From Kitasatospora arboriphila (lineage in GTDB: Bacteria; Actinomycetota; Actinomycetes; Mycobacteriales; Mycobacteriaceae): 64,000 nt of DNA. Every line of letters starts with the position of its first letter. Position 1 is the first letter of the stretch. The stretch lies in contig NZ_JNYV01000002.1 in NCBI RefSeq assembly GCF_000717275.1, forward strand, positions 682,001 to 746,000, read 5' to 3'. The notes under the pieces are model-generated. The model was not told the DNA's origin, made no database searches, and saw nothing but the letters and a program-made list of their open reading frames with translations. Both the position numbers and the translations under genes were made by a program. Below are positions 16,557 to 25,397 of the stretch, in pieces.

Positions 16557-17593
16557 GAGTACGCACCGGCCATCGTCATGGAGGCCATGTGGTCGATCAC
16601 GTCGGACAACGGCATGCCGGCAGCGGCCATCATTCTCGGGTAGCGGCTGTATGAGGTCAGTCCTGGCAGGGTGTTGACCTCGTTGAAAATCACCTGCCCG
16701 TCCTCGGTGAGGAACATGTCGACGCGGGACAGCCCCCGGCAGCCCAAAGCGCGGTAGATGGCCTTCGCTGTCTCCTGCACATGTGCTCGCGACTCGGCGG
16801 ATATGTTCGCGGGAACGGTGACGGTCGAGTTCTCCGAACCACTTTCCGGATTCGCCTCTTGATGAATTCGAAAGAAGCCGTCGGACAACGTGATCTGGTC
16901 GACCTCCCCGACGATCACGTCGCTGCTGGTGCCCAGCATGGCGCAGCCGACTTCGCTGCCGAGAACTGCCTCCTCGATGAGAATCTTCGAATCAAACTGG
17001 CGTGCATCGGCAATGGCATTCGCGAGCTCGCCCGGACACCGCACCTTGCTGACGCCGAACGACGACCCGGAGCGTGCCGGTTTGACGAAGACCGGGTAGA
17101 GAAATTGATCGGCGTCGACGTCTCCCTGCGCATCGACAACCCAGAAGTTCGGCGTGGCGATTCCCGCGCTTCTGGCGACGGTGTACGCGAGTGATTTGTC
17201 CATACAGAGGGCTGAGCTCTGGATGTCGCAGCCAAGGTAGGGAATGCCGGATAGTTCCAGCAGTCCCTGGATGGCCCCGTCCTCGCCGAGGGTGCCGTGC
17301 AGAACGGGAAGCACCAGATCCAGACGCACGATCTCGTAGCGTCCGTGGTCCAGGACCAGCAACCCGTGGACGCTTCGGTCGGGAGACAGCAGCGCCGGTC
17401 GGGAATCGCGTGTTTCCCAGCCGTATTCAGGGTTGTCGCACAGTCGCCAGGCGCCACTTCTGGTGATGCCGATGTAGAAGGGCTCGTACTTCGCGAGGTC
17501 CACGTGCTTGGCCACCTCCTGTGCGGACTTGACCGAGACGGGGTGTTCCTCGGAACATCCGCCGAAGATGATTCCGATGCGCAACCTAGCCAC
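16553..17593 (-). CDS. vanA: VanA-type D-alanine-D-lactate ligase
   Basis: This 346-residue ATP-grasp ligase makes D-Ala-D-Lac. It opens with IIFGGCSEEHPVSVKSA, carries the MDKSLAYTVARSAGIATP region in place of the D-Ala-D-Ala ligase KxY signature, and has His244 in FFRIHQ, the omega-loop position that gives VanA its depsipeptide specificity. NEVNTLPG and YSRYPRMMAAAG close the protein. The symbol is family-level: it could be assigned to an environmental class such as VanO after comparison. It overlaps vanH by 8 nt and vanX by 4 nt, so the operon is translationally coupled. Confidence 0.92.
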   Translation of the reverse strand: MARLRIGIIFGGCSEEHPVSVKSAQEVAKHVDLAKYEPFYIGITRSGAWRLCDNPEYGWETRDSRPALLSPDRSVHGLLVLDHGRYEIVRLDLVLPVLHGTLGEDGAIQGLLELSGIPYLGCDIQSSALCMDKSLAYTVARSAGIATPNFWVVDAQGDVDADQFLYPVFVKPARSGSSFGVSKVRCPGELANAIADARQFDSKILIEEAVLGSEVGCAMLGTSSDVIVGEVDQITLSDGFFRIHQEANPESGSENSTVTVPANISAESRAHVQETAKAIYRALGCRGLSRVDMFLTEDGQVIFNEVNTLPGLTSYSRYPRMMAAAGMPLSDVIDHMASMTMAGAYS

Positions 17594-18620
17594 GATGCTC
17601 CCTCTCGAATCTCAAGCAGTTGACGATGGAGTTCTCGACCGTGTCGCGCAGTGCGTGGTCGGTGTAGTAGGCGGTGTGCGGACTGACGATCACGTTCGGC
17701 ATCCTCTGCAAACGCGACAGGAGGGTGGGCCCGAGCGACCGAGTCCTGCAGTCCGCGTAGAAGATCCCCTCCTCACCCTCCACCACATCGAGGGCCGCGC
17801 CACCGATGTCGCCCCTCTCCAGTGCACAGACGAGCGCCTCGGTGTCGATGAGCGAACCCCGGCCGGTGTTCACGATGTACGCGCCGCGCTTCATCCGGCC
17901 GAGTCGTTCGCGATCGAGGAGGTGGTGTGTTCCCGCGTCGAGCGGTGTGTGCAAGGTGATGATGTCGCTCTGCTGCACCAGTTCGTCGAGGTCGACGTAA
18001 TCGATGCCAGCCGTGGGGCGGGTGTCGTAGGCGAGGATGCGGCTACCGAAGCCTCGCAGTCGATTCATGACGGCGGTGCCGATGCGGCCGGTGCCGATCA
18101 CTCCCACGGTCATATCGCGCAGTTCTCGTCCGCGAACCTCACTCAACCGGTAGTCGCTGACGTCTGTGCGTCTGATGATTGACTTCGCATCTCGCACGGA
18201 CATCAACATCAGCATCACGGCGTAGTCCGCGACGCTGTCGGGGGAGTAGCGGACATTCTCGACCGAGATGCCGAGCCGCCGAGCATATTCGACGTCCAGA
18301 TGGTTGTAACCGATGCTCCTGGTGGAGATGTACTCCACACCAGCGCGGCTGAGTGCGACCAAGGTGGGATTCGACACCGGTGTCTTGTGCCCGATGCTGA
18401 TGCAGTGATTCCCCTCTGCCAGCGCTGCATTGGAGGTGGAAACCGTTTCTGCCGTGACGGTCATCGCCACACCCAACTCGCGCGCCATCTCTTCGAAGAG
18501 GTGGGCTTCGTCGTGCTCGCAGCCGTACACCGTGACTCCCACGAAAGGTGCCGGCGTTGCGGACAAACCGACAGGCATCGGCCCGTGGGCCGCCTGGTGT
18601 ACTGATGTGCTGTAAGGCAT
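17586..18620 (-). CDS. vanH: VanH D-lactate dehydrogenase
   Basis: This 344-residue D-2-hydroxyacid dehydrogenase reduces pyruvate to D-lactate for the adjacent ligase. The NAD-binding loop is GVIGTGRIG, and catalytic Arg (NTGRGSLID), Glu (DVVEGEEG) and His (SPHTAYYT) are all present. The frame extends 4 codons to a TTG at 18632, but the ATG at 18620 is preferred because it lies exactly 22 nt from the shared van element, as vanY's ATG does. It is first in the operon vanH, ligase, vanX, murG-like. Confidence 0.92.
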   Translation of the reverse strand: MPYSTSVHQAAHGPMPVGLSATPAPFVGVTVYGCEHDEAHLFEEMARELGVAMTVTAETVSTSNAALAEGNHCISIGHKTPVSNPTLVALSRAGVEYISTRSIGYNHLDVEYARRLGISVENVRYSPDSVADYAVMLMLMSVRDAKSIIRRTDVSDYRLSEVRGRELRDMTVGVIGTGRIGTAVMNRLRGFGSRILAYDTRPTAGIDYVDLDELVQQSDIITLHTPLDAGTHHLLDRERLGRMKRGAYIVNTGRGSLIDTEALVCALERGDIGGAALDVVEGEEGIFYADCRTRSLGPTLLSRLQRMPNVIVSPHTAYYTDHALRDTVENSIVNCLRFEREHRG

Positions 18621-18641
18621 GCCCACAGTCAAGACAGGCGG

Positions 18642-18693
18642 GTGTTGCCAGGGCGTATGAGGAAATCGATACGCCGACGATATGTGCCGGCTC
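18642..18693. promoter_or_regulatory. van regulatory element, copy B (vanH promoter)
   Basis: This is the partner of 12952-13003 (39/52 identities, no gap, same orientation, same 22-nt distance to the start codon). It is the presumed VanR-dependent promoter of the vanH-ligase-vanX-murG operon. Confidence 0.75.
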
Positions 18694-18727
18694 TGGTTGT
18701 GTTCACGGCATCACGCCGCGTGAAGGG

Positions 18728-19372
18728 TCAATCCTGTTGCAAGGCTTCCTGGTCGCGGCCTGCCATGTCGCCCGTCCCTGGAGTCCCATCGGCGAGTTCA
18801 TAGCGCAGATAGACTGTGCCGCGAGGCCCCGCTGCCGGTGGTTCGACGAGGGTGAGATTTGTGGGAACAGCTCCGCCATCGAATATCTTCTTGCCGACTC
18901 CGAGCATGATGGGATGAAGCCACAGATCGATCCGGTCGAACAGCTTGTCGCGCAACAGGGTCTGTACGAGGTTCAGACTTCCGACGACCTTGATGTTCTC
19001 GTGCCGCTCACGGATCTCGTACACCGCATCGGACAGATTCGGTCCGAGTTGAGAAGAGCCTGCCCACGACAGGTCCGGCTTGCCGCGTGAGGCGACGTAC
19101 TTGGGGATGCGGTTGAACAACGTGGCGATCTCGTTGTCGGGGCCTTCCTCCTGATGAGGCCAATGTGCAGCGAAGATGTCATAGGTTCGTCGGCCGAGAA
19201 GAAGGGCGTCGGTGCCCTCGTAAGCAGCGCCGACCTGTCCCCCTGCGACCTCGTCGAACAGTGGCGCCTGCCAGCCGCCGAACGGGAACCCGATCGGGTC
19301 CTCGTCGGGTGCGCCGGGCGCCTGTCCGACGAGGTCGAGGGTCGCGAACAGTTCCAGGTATATCTTGCCCAT
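18728..19372 (-). CDS. Dihydrofolate-reductase/RibD-C family protein
   Basis: This 214-residue protein has the RibD C-terminal/DHFR-like fold common in actinobacteria: an N-terminal strand MGKIYLELFATLDL, LLLGRRTYDIFAAHW in the nucleotide region, and KVVGSLNLVQTLL followed by LHPIMLGVGKKIF. Such proteins are probably NADPH-dependent reductases of unknown substrate, not housekeeping FolA. The gene is alone on the minus strand just beyond the van operon promoter and marks the end of the resistance cluster. Confidence 0.85.
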   Translation of the reverse strand: MGKIYLELFATLDLVGQAPGAPDEDPIGFPFGGWQAPLFDEVAGGQVGAAYEGTDALLLGRRTYDIFAAHWPHQEEGPDNEIATLFNRIPKYVASRGKPDLSWAGSSQLGPNLSDAVYEIRERHENIKVVGSLNLVQTLLRDKLFDRIDLWLHPIMLGVGKKIFDGGAVPTNLTLVEPPAAGPRGTVYLRYELADGTPGTGDMAGRDQEALQQD

Positions 19373-19455
19373 GGTGTACTCCCGATGAAGTGATCTGGCC
19401 GTCGAAGAGTGGACCCCGCAACTCGTCGGAACTCATCGGTGACAAGGCCGGGACG

Positions 19456-20106
19456 TCAGTACAGGGTTTGGTAGGCGACCTCGATGTCCTCGTCGATGCG
19501 GTGCGCGGTGGCCGCATCACGCTGCAACTGAGCGGCCATGATCTCGCCGGTGGTCGGTACCTCTCCCGGTGACGCAAGACTCGCGGGGTCCCACAACTTG
19601 GATCGCAGAATGGCCCTGCCACAGTGCAGATAGGCCTCGTCGACCTCGACGATGAGAGCGAGTTCGGGAGTTTTGTCTCTTGCCGCGAGTTGGGGCAGGA
19701 GGTCGGGGTCCTCGGTCAGGTAGCCATTCCCGTTGATACGCAAGGTCTCGCGATGACCGGGCACAAGAAAGATGAGACCGATGCCGGGGCGGGACAAGAT
19801 GTTCTCGAACGAATCGATCCGCTTGTTGCCGATGCGGTCGGGGATGGCGATGGTGGTGTCGTCGAGAACCTTCACGAATCCTGGCTGGTCGCCGCGTGGA
19901 GAGCAGTCGGCGGATCCGTCGTCGTTGGAGGTGGCCATGCACAGGAACGGCGAACGTGCGATGAACCGGCGGAAGTTGGGGTCGATGATGCGTTGCACCT
20001 TTGTCACCGCCAGGCCGGCGGGCTCACCGATCAATTCCCTGACCCGGTCATGCGACATGCGGCTCGGACGTCCCGTGGCGGCGGACCCACCTGATGTCGA
20101 TGTCAT
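19456..20106 (-). CDS. PPOX-type FMN-binding flavoprotein (MSMEG_1061-like)
   Basis: This 216-residue protein has a pyridoxamine-phosphate-oxidase split-barrel: FIARSPFLCMATSNDDGSADCSPRGDQPGF is the canonical core, with SPRGDQPG contacting flavin phosphate, then IPDRIGNKRIDSFENIL and LIFLVPG. The family uses FMN or F420 and reduces diverse small molecules. The N-terminal 17 residues before MSHDRVRELI may be over-called. It is 44 nt upstream of nothing obvious in its own direction and may be monocistronic. Confidence 0.83.
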   Translation of the reverse strand: MTSTSGGSAATGRPSRMSHDRVRELIGEPAGLAVTKVQRIIDPNFRRFIARSPFLCMATSNDDGSADCSPRGDQPGFVKVLDDTTIAIPDRIGNKRIDSFENILSRPGIGLIFLVPGHRETLRINGNGYLTEDPDLLPQLAARDKTPELALIVEVDEAYLHCGRAILRSKLWDPASLASPGEVPTTGEIMAAQLQRDAATAHRIDEDIEVAYQTLY

Positions 20107-20150
20107 GGCAGAAACGCCCTTTCGATGGTCGGAGTGATCCGTGTCAAGGA

Positions 20151-21545
20151 TCAGCCTGTCTGGATCAGCTCGGGCGGGACCTCTTTACCGTCTGCGATGG
20201 CCGCGAAGAACGCGGTGGTGTTGTCGCCCCAGGCAAGTGAGTCACCGTCATCGGTGAAGATCGACCCGTCGTTGGGAGTGGTCACCGTGACCGGGTCGCT
20301 GCGCAGCGCCCACGCGAGGCGCGCGAGATGCCATATGTGGTCGCCGTCATCGACCGTCAGGGAGCCCACCGTCCCGCTCACCAAGGGCCAGAAGCGGAAC
20401 GGGTTCAGGACTGTCGAGGCGCTGGTTGCCTTCTTCATCAGCGATGCCATGAACTTCCGCTGGTTCACCACACGCTCGAGGTCGGCGTTCGCGAATGCGC
20501 GGGTGCGGACGAACCCCAGGGCCTCGCGGCCGTTCAGGGTCTGGCAACCGGCCTTGAGGTCGATTCCGGCGAGCGGGTCGTTGATCGGGGCATCGAGACA
20601 CATCTCGATACCACCGACCGCGTCGACCATCTTGTCGAATCCGCCGAAGCCGATCTCTGCGTAGTGGTCGATCCGCAGGCCGGTGTTGGTCTCGATGGTC
20701 TGTACCAACAACTTCGGGCCGCCCAGGTTGAAGGCGGCGTTCACCTTGTGTGAACCCTGACCGGGGATGTCGACGTAGAGATCTCGCGGGATGGAGATGA
20801 TCATCGGCTTACCGCCGGACCCGAAATGGACCAGCATGATCGTGTCTGTCCGAGAGCCCTCGCTGTCGCCTGTCGAGAGAGCCTGACGCTCGGCCTCACT
20901 GAGGTCGGCGCGGGAATCAGAGCCGACCAGCAGCCAGTTGGTGCCGGCGCTGCTCGCGACCCGTCCCTCGTAGTTGGACAAGGCATCGACGCGGTTCAGT
21001 TTGGTGTCGAAATAGACGAGCAGGCCGACGGTGCCGAGCACCATCACCAGCAGCAGGATCAGGACGGTACGCACGATCGGCAACCGTCTGCGGCGGCGCG
21101 GCGGTGGTGGTGGTGGGACCGTGCGGTCTCGGCGGCGATCCCCCGGATCGCGCGGGGGTTGCCGCGGCGGCCGGTTGTAGGCGACCACCGGGGGTGGTCC
21201 CTGAGCAGGTCGCGATGTTCGGGTCTCGGGGGCGCCGGACTCCGACCACGCGCGGGCGGGTTGATAGTTGTCCTGCGGGCGTTGGGGTGGCGGCCCCTGA
21301 GGCGACCGCGGTGGTGCGGCGGGAGGTGGGGCCTGACGCGGCGGACCCTGCCCTGGGACACGTCCGCGGAATGGGTCCTGCTGTGGTGGGCGCCCGGGAA
21401 CCGGTCCAGGCCTTCCGTTGGGTTGGCCACCACCGGGGCCCGGGACCATCCGCCGGGTCGGCCCCCCGGGCTGGGGCGGTTGTCCCTGACGGGGACGTCC
21501 CGCGCCGCCTGGGCGGCGGATGAACGGCTCGTCCTGGTCAGTCAT
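20151..21545 (-). CDS. LytR-CpsA-Psr (LCP) cell-wall ligase
   Basis: This 464-residue type II membrane protein joins polymers to peptidoglycan; in mycolata LCP enzymes attach arabinogalactan. It has a proline/glycine/arginine-rich cytoplasmic tail of about 150 residues, one membrane helix (about 155-178), and an LCP domain with LLVGSDSRAD, RTDTIMLVHF, IPRDLYVDIPG and LGFVRTRA ... RVVNQRKFM, including the pyrophosphate-binding arginines. It matches the gene next to the DUF2470 gene in M. tuberculosis (Rv3840, from memory). Confidence 0.92.
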   Translation of the reverse strand: MTDQDEPFIRRPGGAGRPRQGQPPQPGGPTRRMVPGPGGGQPNGRPGPVPGRPPQQDPFRGRVPGQGPPRQAPPPAAPPRSPQGPPPQRPQDNYQPARAWSESGAPETRTSRPAQGPPPVVAYNRPPRQPPRDPGDRRRDRTVPPPPPPRRRRRLPIVRTVLILLLVMVLGTVGLLVYFDTKLNRVDALSNYEGRVASSAGTNWLLVGSDSRADLSEAERQALSTGDSEGSRTDTIMLVHFGSGGKPMIISIPRDLYVDIPGQGSHKVNAAFNLGGPKLLVQTIETNTGLRIDHYAEIGFGGFDKMVDAVGGIEMCLDAPINDPLAGIDLKAGCQTLNGREALGFVRTRAFANADLERVVNQRKFMASLMKKATSASTVLNPFRFWPLVSGTVGSLTVDDGDHIWHLARLAWALRSDPVTVTTPNDGSIFTDDGDSLAWGDNTTAFFAAIADGKEVPPELIQTG

Positions 21546-21680
21546 TGCACAGACTCTACTGAAGAACGCCCAGTCGTAAGCTCGCCTGTTCGTGGTCCCT
21601 GAACGCTGTCGATTGTGCTGACGCCGAGGGAACCATCCCCTCGGCGCACTCGTATTCGACAGATTTCAGGGCCGATCGAC

Positions 21681-22493
21681 TCAATTCGCTTCCAGCCACC
21701 CGAGGTGGTCCTTCAACAGCGCGTACCCGACAAAGGCGACGGTATCGATGAGTGCATGCCCGATGACCAGCGGCCACACTCGATTGGTTCGCTGGAAAAC
21801 GCGGCCGTAGACGAGGCCCATGACGACGTTGCCGAGTCCGCCGCCGACACCTTGATAGAGGTGATAGCTACCGCGCAGCACGGCTGAGAACAGGAGGCTG
21901 CGATTCTCGCTCCATCCGAGTTGTCGTAGCCGGGTGATGATGTAGGCAACCACGAGGAACTCTTCGGCTGCCGCGTTGCCGATCGCCGCGAACACCAACA
22001 TCGGCAATCTCCAGAATGTCTCGTCGAGATTCGACGGGAGAACCTGGACGTTGAGATCCAAAGCCCTTGCGACAACGTAGAGACCGAGGCCGGGTATCCC
22101 GATCAGCGCGGCCAGCCCGATCCCAAGTGGCAAGTCGAACCGCGCCTTGATGCGCGGAAAACCGATGCGTGCCAGGGGAACCCCGGCACGCCAGATCAGG
22201 TACACCGCCAGTGCGGCGATGCCGAACAATCTGCAGGCATCAAGCAGTTGGTAGAAGAAGTCGATGAGACCGAGGTCGGATGCGCTGTTGTTCAGGGCGA
22301 CGGCGCTGCCGCCCACCCCGCGCTCGGACATGGCGGTCTCGATGATCGAGAGCAGAGATCTTGCTCCCGACAACCCGAAGGTGAGGACGAGCACGATCGT
22401 GATCTCGACACCGATCGCGCGTCGCTGACGGGGATCGGTGATCACCTCCGGCTGCGCCGGTCGTGTCGGTTGTAGCCACGGGCGCAGGTTCAC
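21681..22493 (-). CDS. CPBP-family intramembrane glutamic endopeptidase
   Basis: This 270-residue protein has six to eight membrane segments and the CPBP motifs: the paired glutamates in NAAAEEFLVVAYI, the RGSYHLYQG motif with its histidine, and the terminal IGHALIDT histidine. The family cleaves prenyl-type or membrane substrates, or acts as a scaffold. The function here is unknown. It is between the LCP and DUF2470 genes, all on the minus strand. Confidence 0.85.
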   Translation of the reverse strand: MNLRPWLQPTRPAQPEVITDPRQRRAIGVEITIVLVLTFGLSGARSLLSIIETAMSERGVGGSAVALNNSASDLGLIDFFYQLLDACRLFGIAALAVYLIWRAGVPLARIGFPRIKARFDLPLGIGLAALIGIPGLGLYVVARALDLNVQVLPSNLDETFWRLPMLVFAAIGNAAAEEFLVVAYIITRLRQLGWSENRSLLFSAVLRGSYHLYQGVGGGLGNVVMGLVYGRVFQRTNRVWPLVIGHALIDTVAFVGYALLKDHLGWLEAN

Positions 22494-22529
22494 CCGGTCG
22501 AGGTTACTGGCGCTGTTTGCGCAGCGGCG

Positions 22530-23294
22530 TCAGCTCTGGCCGGGCAGGCTGTTGATGTAGGGGCAGCCGGCCAAGGCGCGCAGAGCACGCGACAACTCGA
22601 AGACGTCCTGAACCGGTCGTGGGAACGACAGTCGAACATCGGAATCGGTCTCGGGCCCCTCGATACGGAGCCGGACGCCGAAGCGGTCGATGCCCAACGG
22701 ACGCACCTGACCTTCGCGCAGTTCTGCCGGCAGCCTGCTGCTCAGCGCGGCGACCAGATCGGCGTGATCCTCGTCGAGGTGGGCGACCCAATCGGCCTCC
22801 AGCTCCCAGAATGGGTCCGGTGCGGCTGCGGACAACTCGGGCGTGGACACCGAGGCGGCTCCGGATGAATTGGCAAGAACCGCGGAGGTCAGGTTCAGGC
22901 GGAGCAGCGAGTAGCCGTGACCGATGTCGAGCAGGCCGGCCGAGGGGTGGTCGGTGGCGATCTCACAGGCCAGATCCCGTTCGAGATCCGAGGGCACCGA
23001 GTGCAGTGCCCCGTTGAGCCAGATCAGTGAACGGACCTGTTCGCGTAGCTCGATGGGGGCGAGGTCGGTCACCTCGACCATCGCCGGCAGGCCCGCCGAA
23101 CCGGCCTGCCAGGCCAGAGCGCACGCGGCGGAGTCGGAGGGTACGAGGACAAACGCCTGCGAGTCGTAGAGGTGCACCATAGTCACCGGTGAGGGTTCGC
23201 TGCCCTCGATCGCGAGCATGGCTTCGGTGACGCGCATGCAGGCGGTACGGATCAGCTCGGCGTCTGATGGTCGTGCGGTGGCGATTTTCGACAT
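22530..23294 (-). CDS. DUF2470 protein under an iron box
   Basis: This 254-residue soluble protein ends in a DUF2470 domain, the domain found at the C-terminus of HugZ-type heme-degrading proteins (DWVAHLDEDHADLVAALSS, then GIDRFGVRLRIEG and a final RAL segment). The N-terminal part resembles a degenerate split barrel. An IdeR/DtxR-type iron box lies 49 nt upstream, so expression should rise in low iron. The M. tuberculosis counterpart by position would be Rv3839 (from memory). A role in heme or iron handling is inferred. Confidence 0.82.
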   Translation of the reverse strand: MSKIATARPSDAELIRTACMRVTEAMLAIEGSEPSPVTMVHLYDSQAFVLVPSDSAACALAWQAGSAGLPAMVEVTDLAPIELREQVRSLIWLNGALHSVPSDLERDLACEIATDHPSAGLLDIGHGYSLLRLNLTSAVLANSSGAASVSTPELSAAAPDPFWELEADWVAHLDEDHADLVAALSSRLPAELREGQVRPLGIDRFGVRLRIEGPETDSDVRLSFPRPVQDVFELSRALRALAGCPYINSLPGQS

Positions 23295-23342
23295 CTGCTG
23301 TCCTCGATGGTCGGCGGAAGGGAGTCACCCTGTCTGCTCGGT

Positions 23343-23361
23343 GTAGGTAACCCTAACCTAA
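23343..23361. promoter_or_regulatory. IdeR/DtxR iron box
   Basis: The 19-bp sequence matches the recalled consensus TTAGGTTAGSCTAACCTAA at 16 positions; the right half CCTAACCTAA is exact. It lies between the DUF2470 gene (minus) and pheA (plus). Confidence 0.8.
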
Positions 23362-23425
23362 TCACGGGTTGTCTCGTCCCGCAAGCTTTCCGGCGTCTCC
23401 CGCTCACTGCCGTAATCTTCAAATC

Positions 23426-24346
23426 GTGCCTGCGATCGCCTACTTCGGACCCTCCGGAACGTTCACCGAGATGGCTCTGGAGCAACTGCTCACCGAGAAT
23501 CCGTCGTTCGGGGACGACGGTGATGTCGAACGCGTCAGTGCCACGAGCCCGGGCCGGGTGATCGATCTCGTCCGTCGAGGTGAGGTCGCCTACGGATGCG
23601 TCCCGATCGAGAGCTCGGTGGAAGGCTCCGTGCCGGCGACCCTGGACGCGCTGATCAAGGGCTCGAGGGTGCAGATCTTTGCCGAAACAGTGCTGGACAT
23701 CGCCTTCACATTGGCCACCCGTGGGCCGATGGCCTCCTCGGACATCACGACGATCGCCGCCTACCCGGTGGCCTCGGCGCAGGTTCGCGAGACGCTCGAG
23801 CGCGACTACCCGGGGGCACAACTCGTCACCAGCGGGTCGAATTCGGCGGCCGCGCAGGACGTGGTGGAAGGCAGGGTGGATGCCGCGATCACCACACCGC
23901 CGTCCGTCCAGCTCTACGGCCTTCACGCGCTGGCGACGGGCGTCGCCGATTCAGACGAGGCCAACACCCGCTTCGTGCTGGTGGGCCGACCCGGTCCCGT
24001 CCCCCCTCGCACCGGCCGCGACCGCACCTCGGTGACCCTCGACCTGCCCAACGTCCCGGGTTCGCTGATGTCTGCCATGTACGAGTTCGCCACGCGCGGC
24101 ATCGACCTGACGCGTATCGAGTCACGACCCAGGCGGGAGCCGGGCGGATTTTTCTTCAATCTCGATGTGGTGGGCCATCTCGACGATCCGCCCATCGCCG
24201 AAGCGCTCGGTGCACTCCACCGCCGGGCCACTGCGATGCACTTTCTCGGCTCATGGCCGTCGGCCCGGCCCAACGGCACCCCGCCGCCCAGCCATCAACA
24301 GAGCGATCAGTGGCTCGAATCGATCAGGCAGGGTCTGGACCGATGA
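23426..24346 (+). CDS. pheA: Prephenate dehydratase
   Basis: This 306-residue enzyme converts prephenate to phenylpyruvate in phenylalanine synthesis. It begins VPAIAYFGPSGTFTEMAL (start GTG), has GCVPIESSVEGSV, the catalytic TRF in ANTRFVLVG, and a C-terminal ACT regulatory domain (LPNVPGSL, then IESRPRR) for feedback by phenylalanine. A longer frame from 23369 adds an unrelated N-terminus. A -10-like TAATCT (23413-23418) stands 7 nt before the GTG, suggesting a leaderless mRNA. The stop overlaps the mutase ATG as ATGA. Confidence 0.94.
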   Translation: MPAIAYFGPSGTFTEMALEQLLTENPSFGDDGDVERVSATSPGRVIDLVRRGEVAYGCVPIESSVEGSVPATLDALIKGSRVQIFAETVLDIAFTLATRGPMASSDITTIAAYPVASAQVRETLERDYPGAQLVTSGSNSAAAQDVVEGRVDAAITTPPSVQLYGLHALATGVADSDEANTRFVLVGRPGPVPPRTGRDRTSVTLDLPNVPGSLMSAMYEFATRGIDLTRIESRPRREPGGFFFNLDVVGHLDDPPIAEALGALHRRATAMHFLGSWPSARPNGTPPPSHQQSDQWLESIRQGLDR

Positions 24347-25002
24347 GCTCATTGCATCTCGTCCGGCACGGCGAGACCACCTCGAACGTGCTGCAACGAC
24401 TCGACACCGCATTGCCAGGCGCGGGTCTCACCGATTTCGGCGCACGCCAGGCCGTCAGGTATGCGCTCGAACGCCCTGACGTCGCGGACCCGGTGCTGTT
24501 CTCTTCACGGGCACTGCGCGCCCAGCAGACGGCCGACCTGATCGGTTCGGTGTGGGGAGTGGAGAACCAGGTACTCGAGGGCTTGCACGAGGTGCAGGTC
24601 GGCGACCTCGAAGACCAGACGTCCGAAGACGCGCACAAGGTGTTCTCCACCACGGTCCGCAGCTGGTTCGCCGGCGACCTCAGTGCTCGGTTGCCCGGTG
24701 GTGAATCACTGAACGACGTCTACGAGCGTTTCTTGCCCGTCATCGATGACATTGCCGACCGGTACTTGCAGGCCGACGGTCCCGATGTGCATCTGGTGAG
24801 CCATGGCGCAGCCATCCGGCTCGTCGCAGCCCGCCTGGTGAACATGCCGACCGAGTTCGCGCTCGCCCACCACCTGGGGAACACAGGATCCATCGAACTG
24901 ACCCGGACCGCCGACGGATGGACGTGCCTGCGGTGGGGTAGTGAACTGCCGCCGTTCCGGCGTGACGACGAACCAGAGCTCGCCCGCGACCCGATGGGCT
25001 AG
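24343..25002 (+). CDS. Histidine phosphatase (phosphoglycerate-mutase superfamily)
   Basis: This 219-residue protein has the RHGE signature (LVRHGETTSN, phospho-acceptor His9) and the second catalytic histidine in HLVSHGAAIRL. It is coupled to pheA by a 4-nt overlap, the same arrangement as in mycobacteria. Members may be phosphatases of sugar phosphates or metabolites rather than glycolytic mutases. The substrate is not evident. Confidence 0.88.
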   Translation: MSSLHLVRHGETTSNVLQRLDTALPGAGLTDFGARQAVRYALERPDVADPVLFSSRALRAQQTADLIGSVWGVENQVLEGLHEVQVGDLEDQTSEDAHKVFSTTVRSWFAGDLSARLPGGESLNDVYERFLPVIDDIADRYLQADGPDVHLVSHGAAIRLVAARLVNMPTEFALAHHLGNTGSIELTRTADGWTCLRWGSELPPFRRDDEPELARDPMG

Positions 25003-25043
25003 TCAGGACGGTTGGGCTTGTCGGGACGGCCTGCGCTCCCGTC

Positions 25044-25394
25044 TCAACCCCACCCGTTGGCGTGGAGCCAGTCGTCGGAGATCCCGAAGTGATGGGCGAT
25101 CTCGTGCACGACCGTGATCGCGACCTCTGAGATCACCTCATCCTCGCTGTCGCACATGTCGAGGATGGGCTCGCGATAGATGGTGATGGTGTCCGGAAGG
25201 GTGCCGCCGTAGTGGCTGTCGCGTTCGGTCAGTGCAATCCCGTAGTACAGCCCGAGAAGGTCGGGTTCCTCGGGATGGTGCGGTTCGACCAGGACCACCA
25301 CGTTGTTCATCGCAGCGGCGAGTTCCTCGGGGATGGTGTCGAGCGCATCGGACACCAATTCGTCGAACGCCCTGTCCGACATCACAACCGGCAT
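25044..25394 (-). CDS. Small zincin-like metallopeptidase
   Basis: This 116-residue protein has one HExxH zinc motif (HEIAHHFGISDDWLHANGWG at its C-terminus) and an acidic middle, matching the Zincin_1 family that is widespread and uncharacterised in actinobacteria. It follows the septum-formation gene by 3 nt, so the two form an operon. No signal peptide is visible. Confidence 0.88.
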   Translation of the reverse strand: MPVVMSDRAFDELVSDALDTIPEELAAAMNNVVVLVEPHHPEEPDLLGLYYGIALTERDSHYGGTLPDTITIYREPILDMCDSEDEVISEVAITVVHEIAHHFGISDDWLHANGWG

Positions 25395-25397
25395 CGG

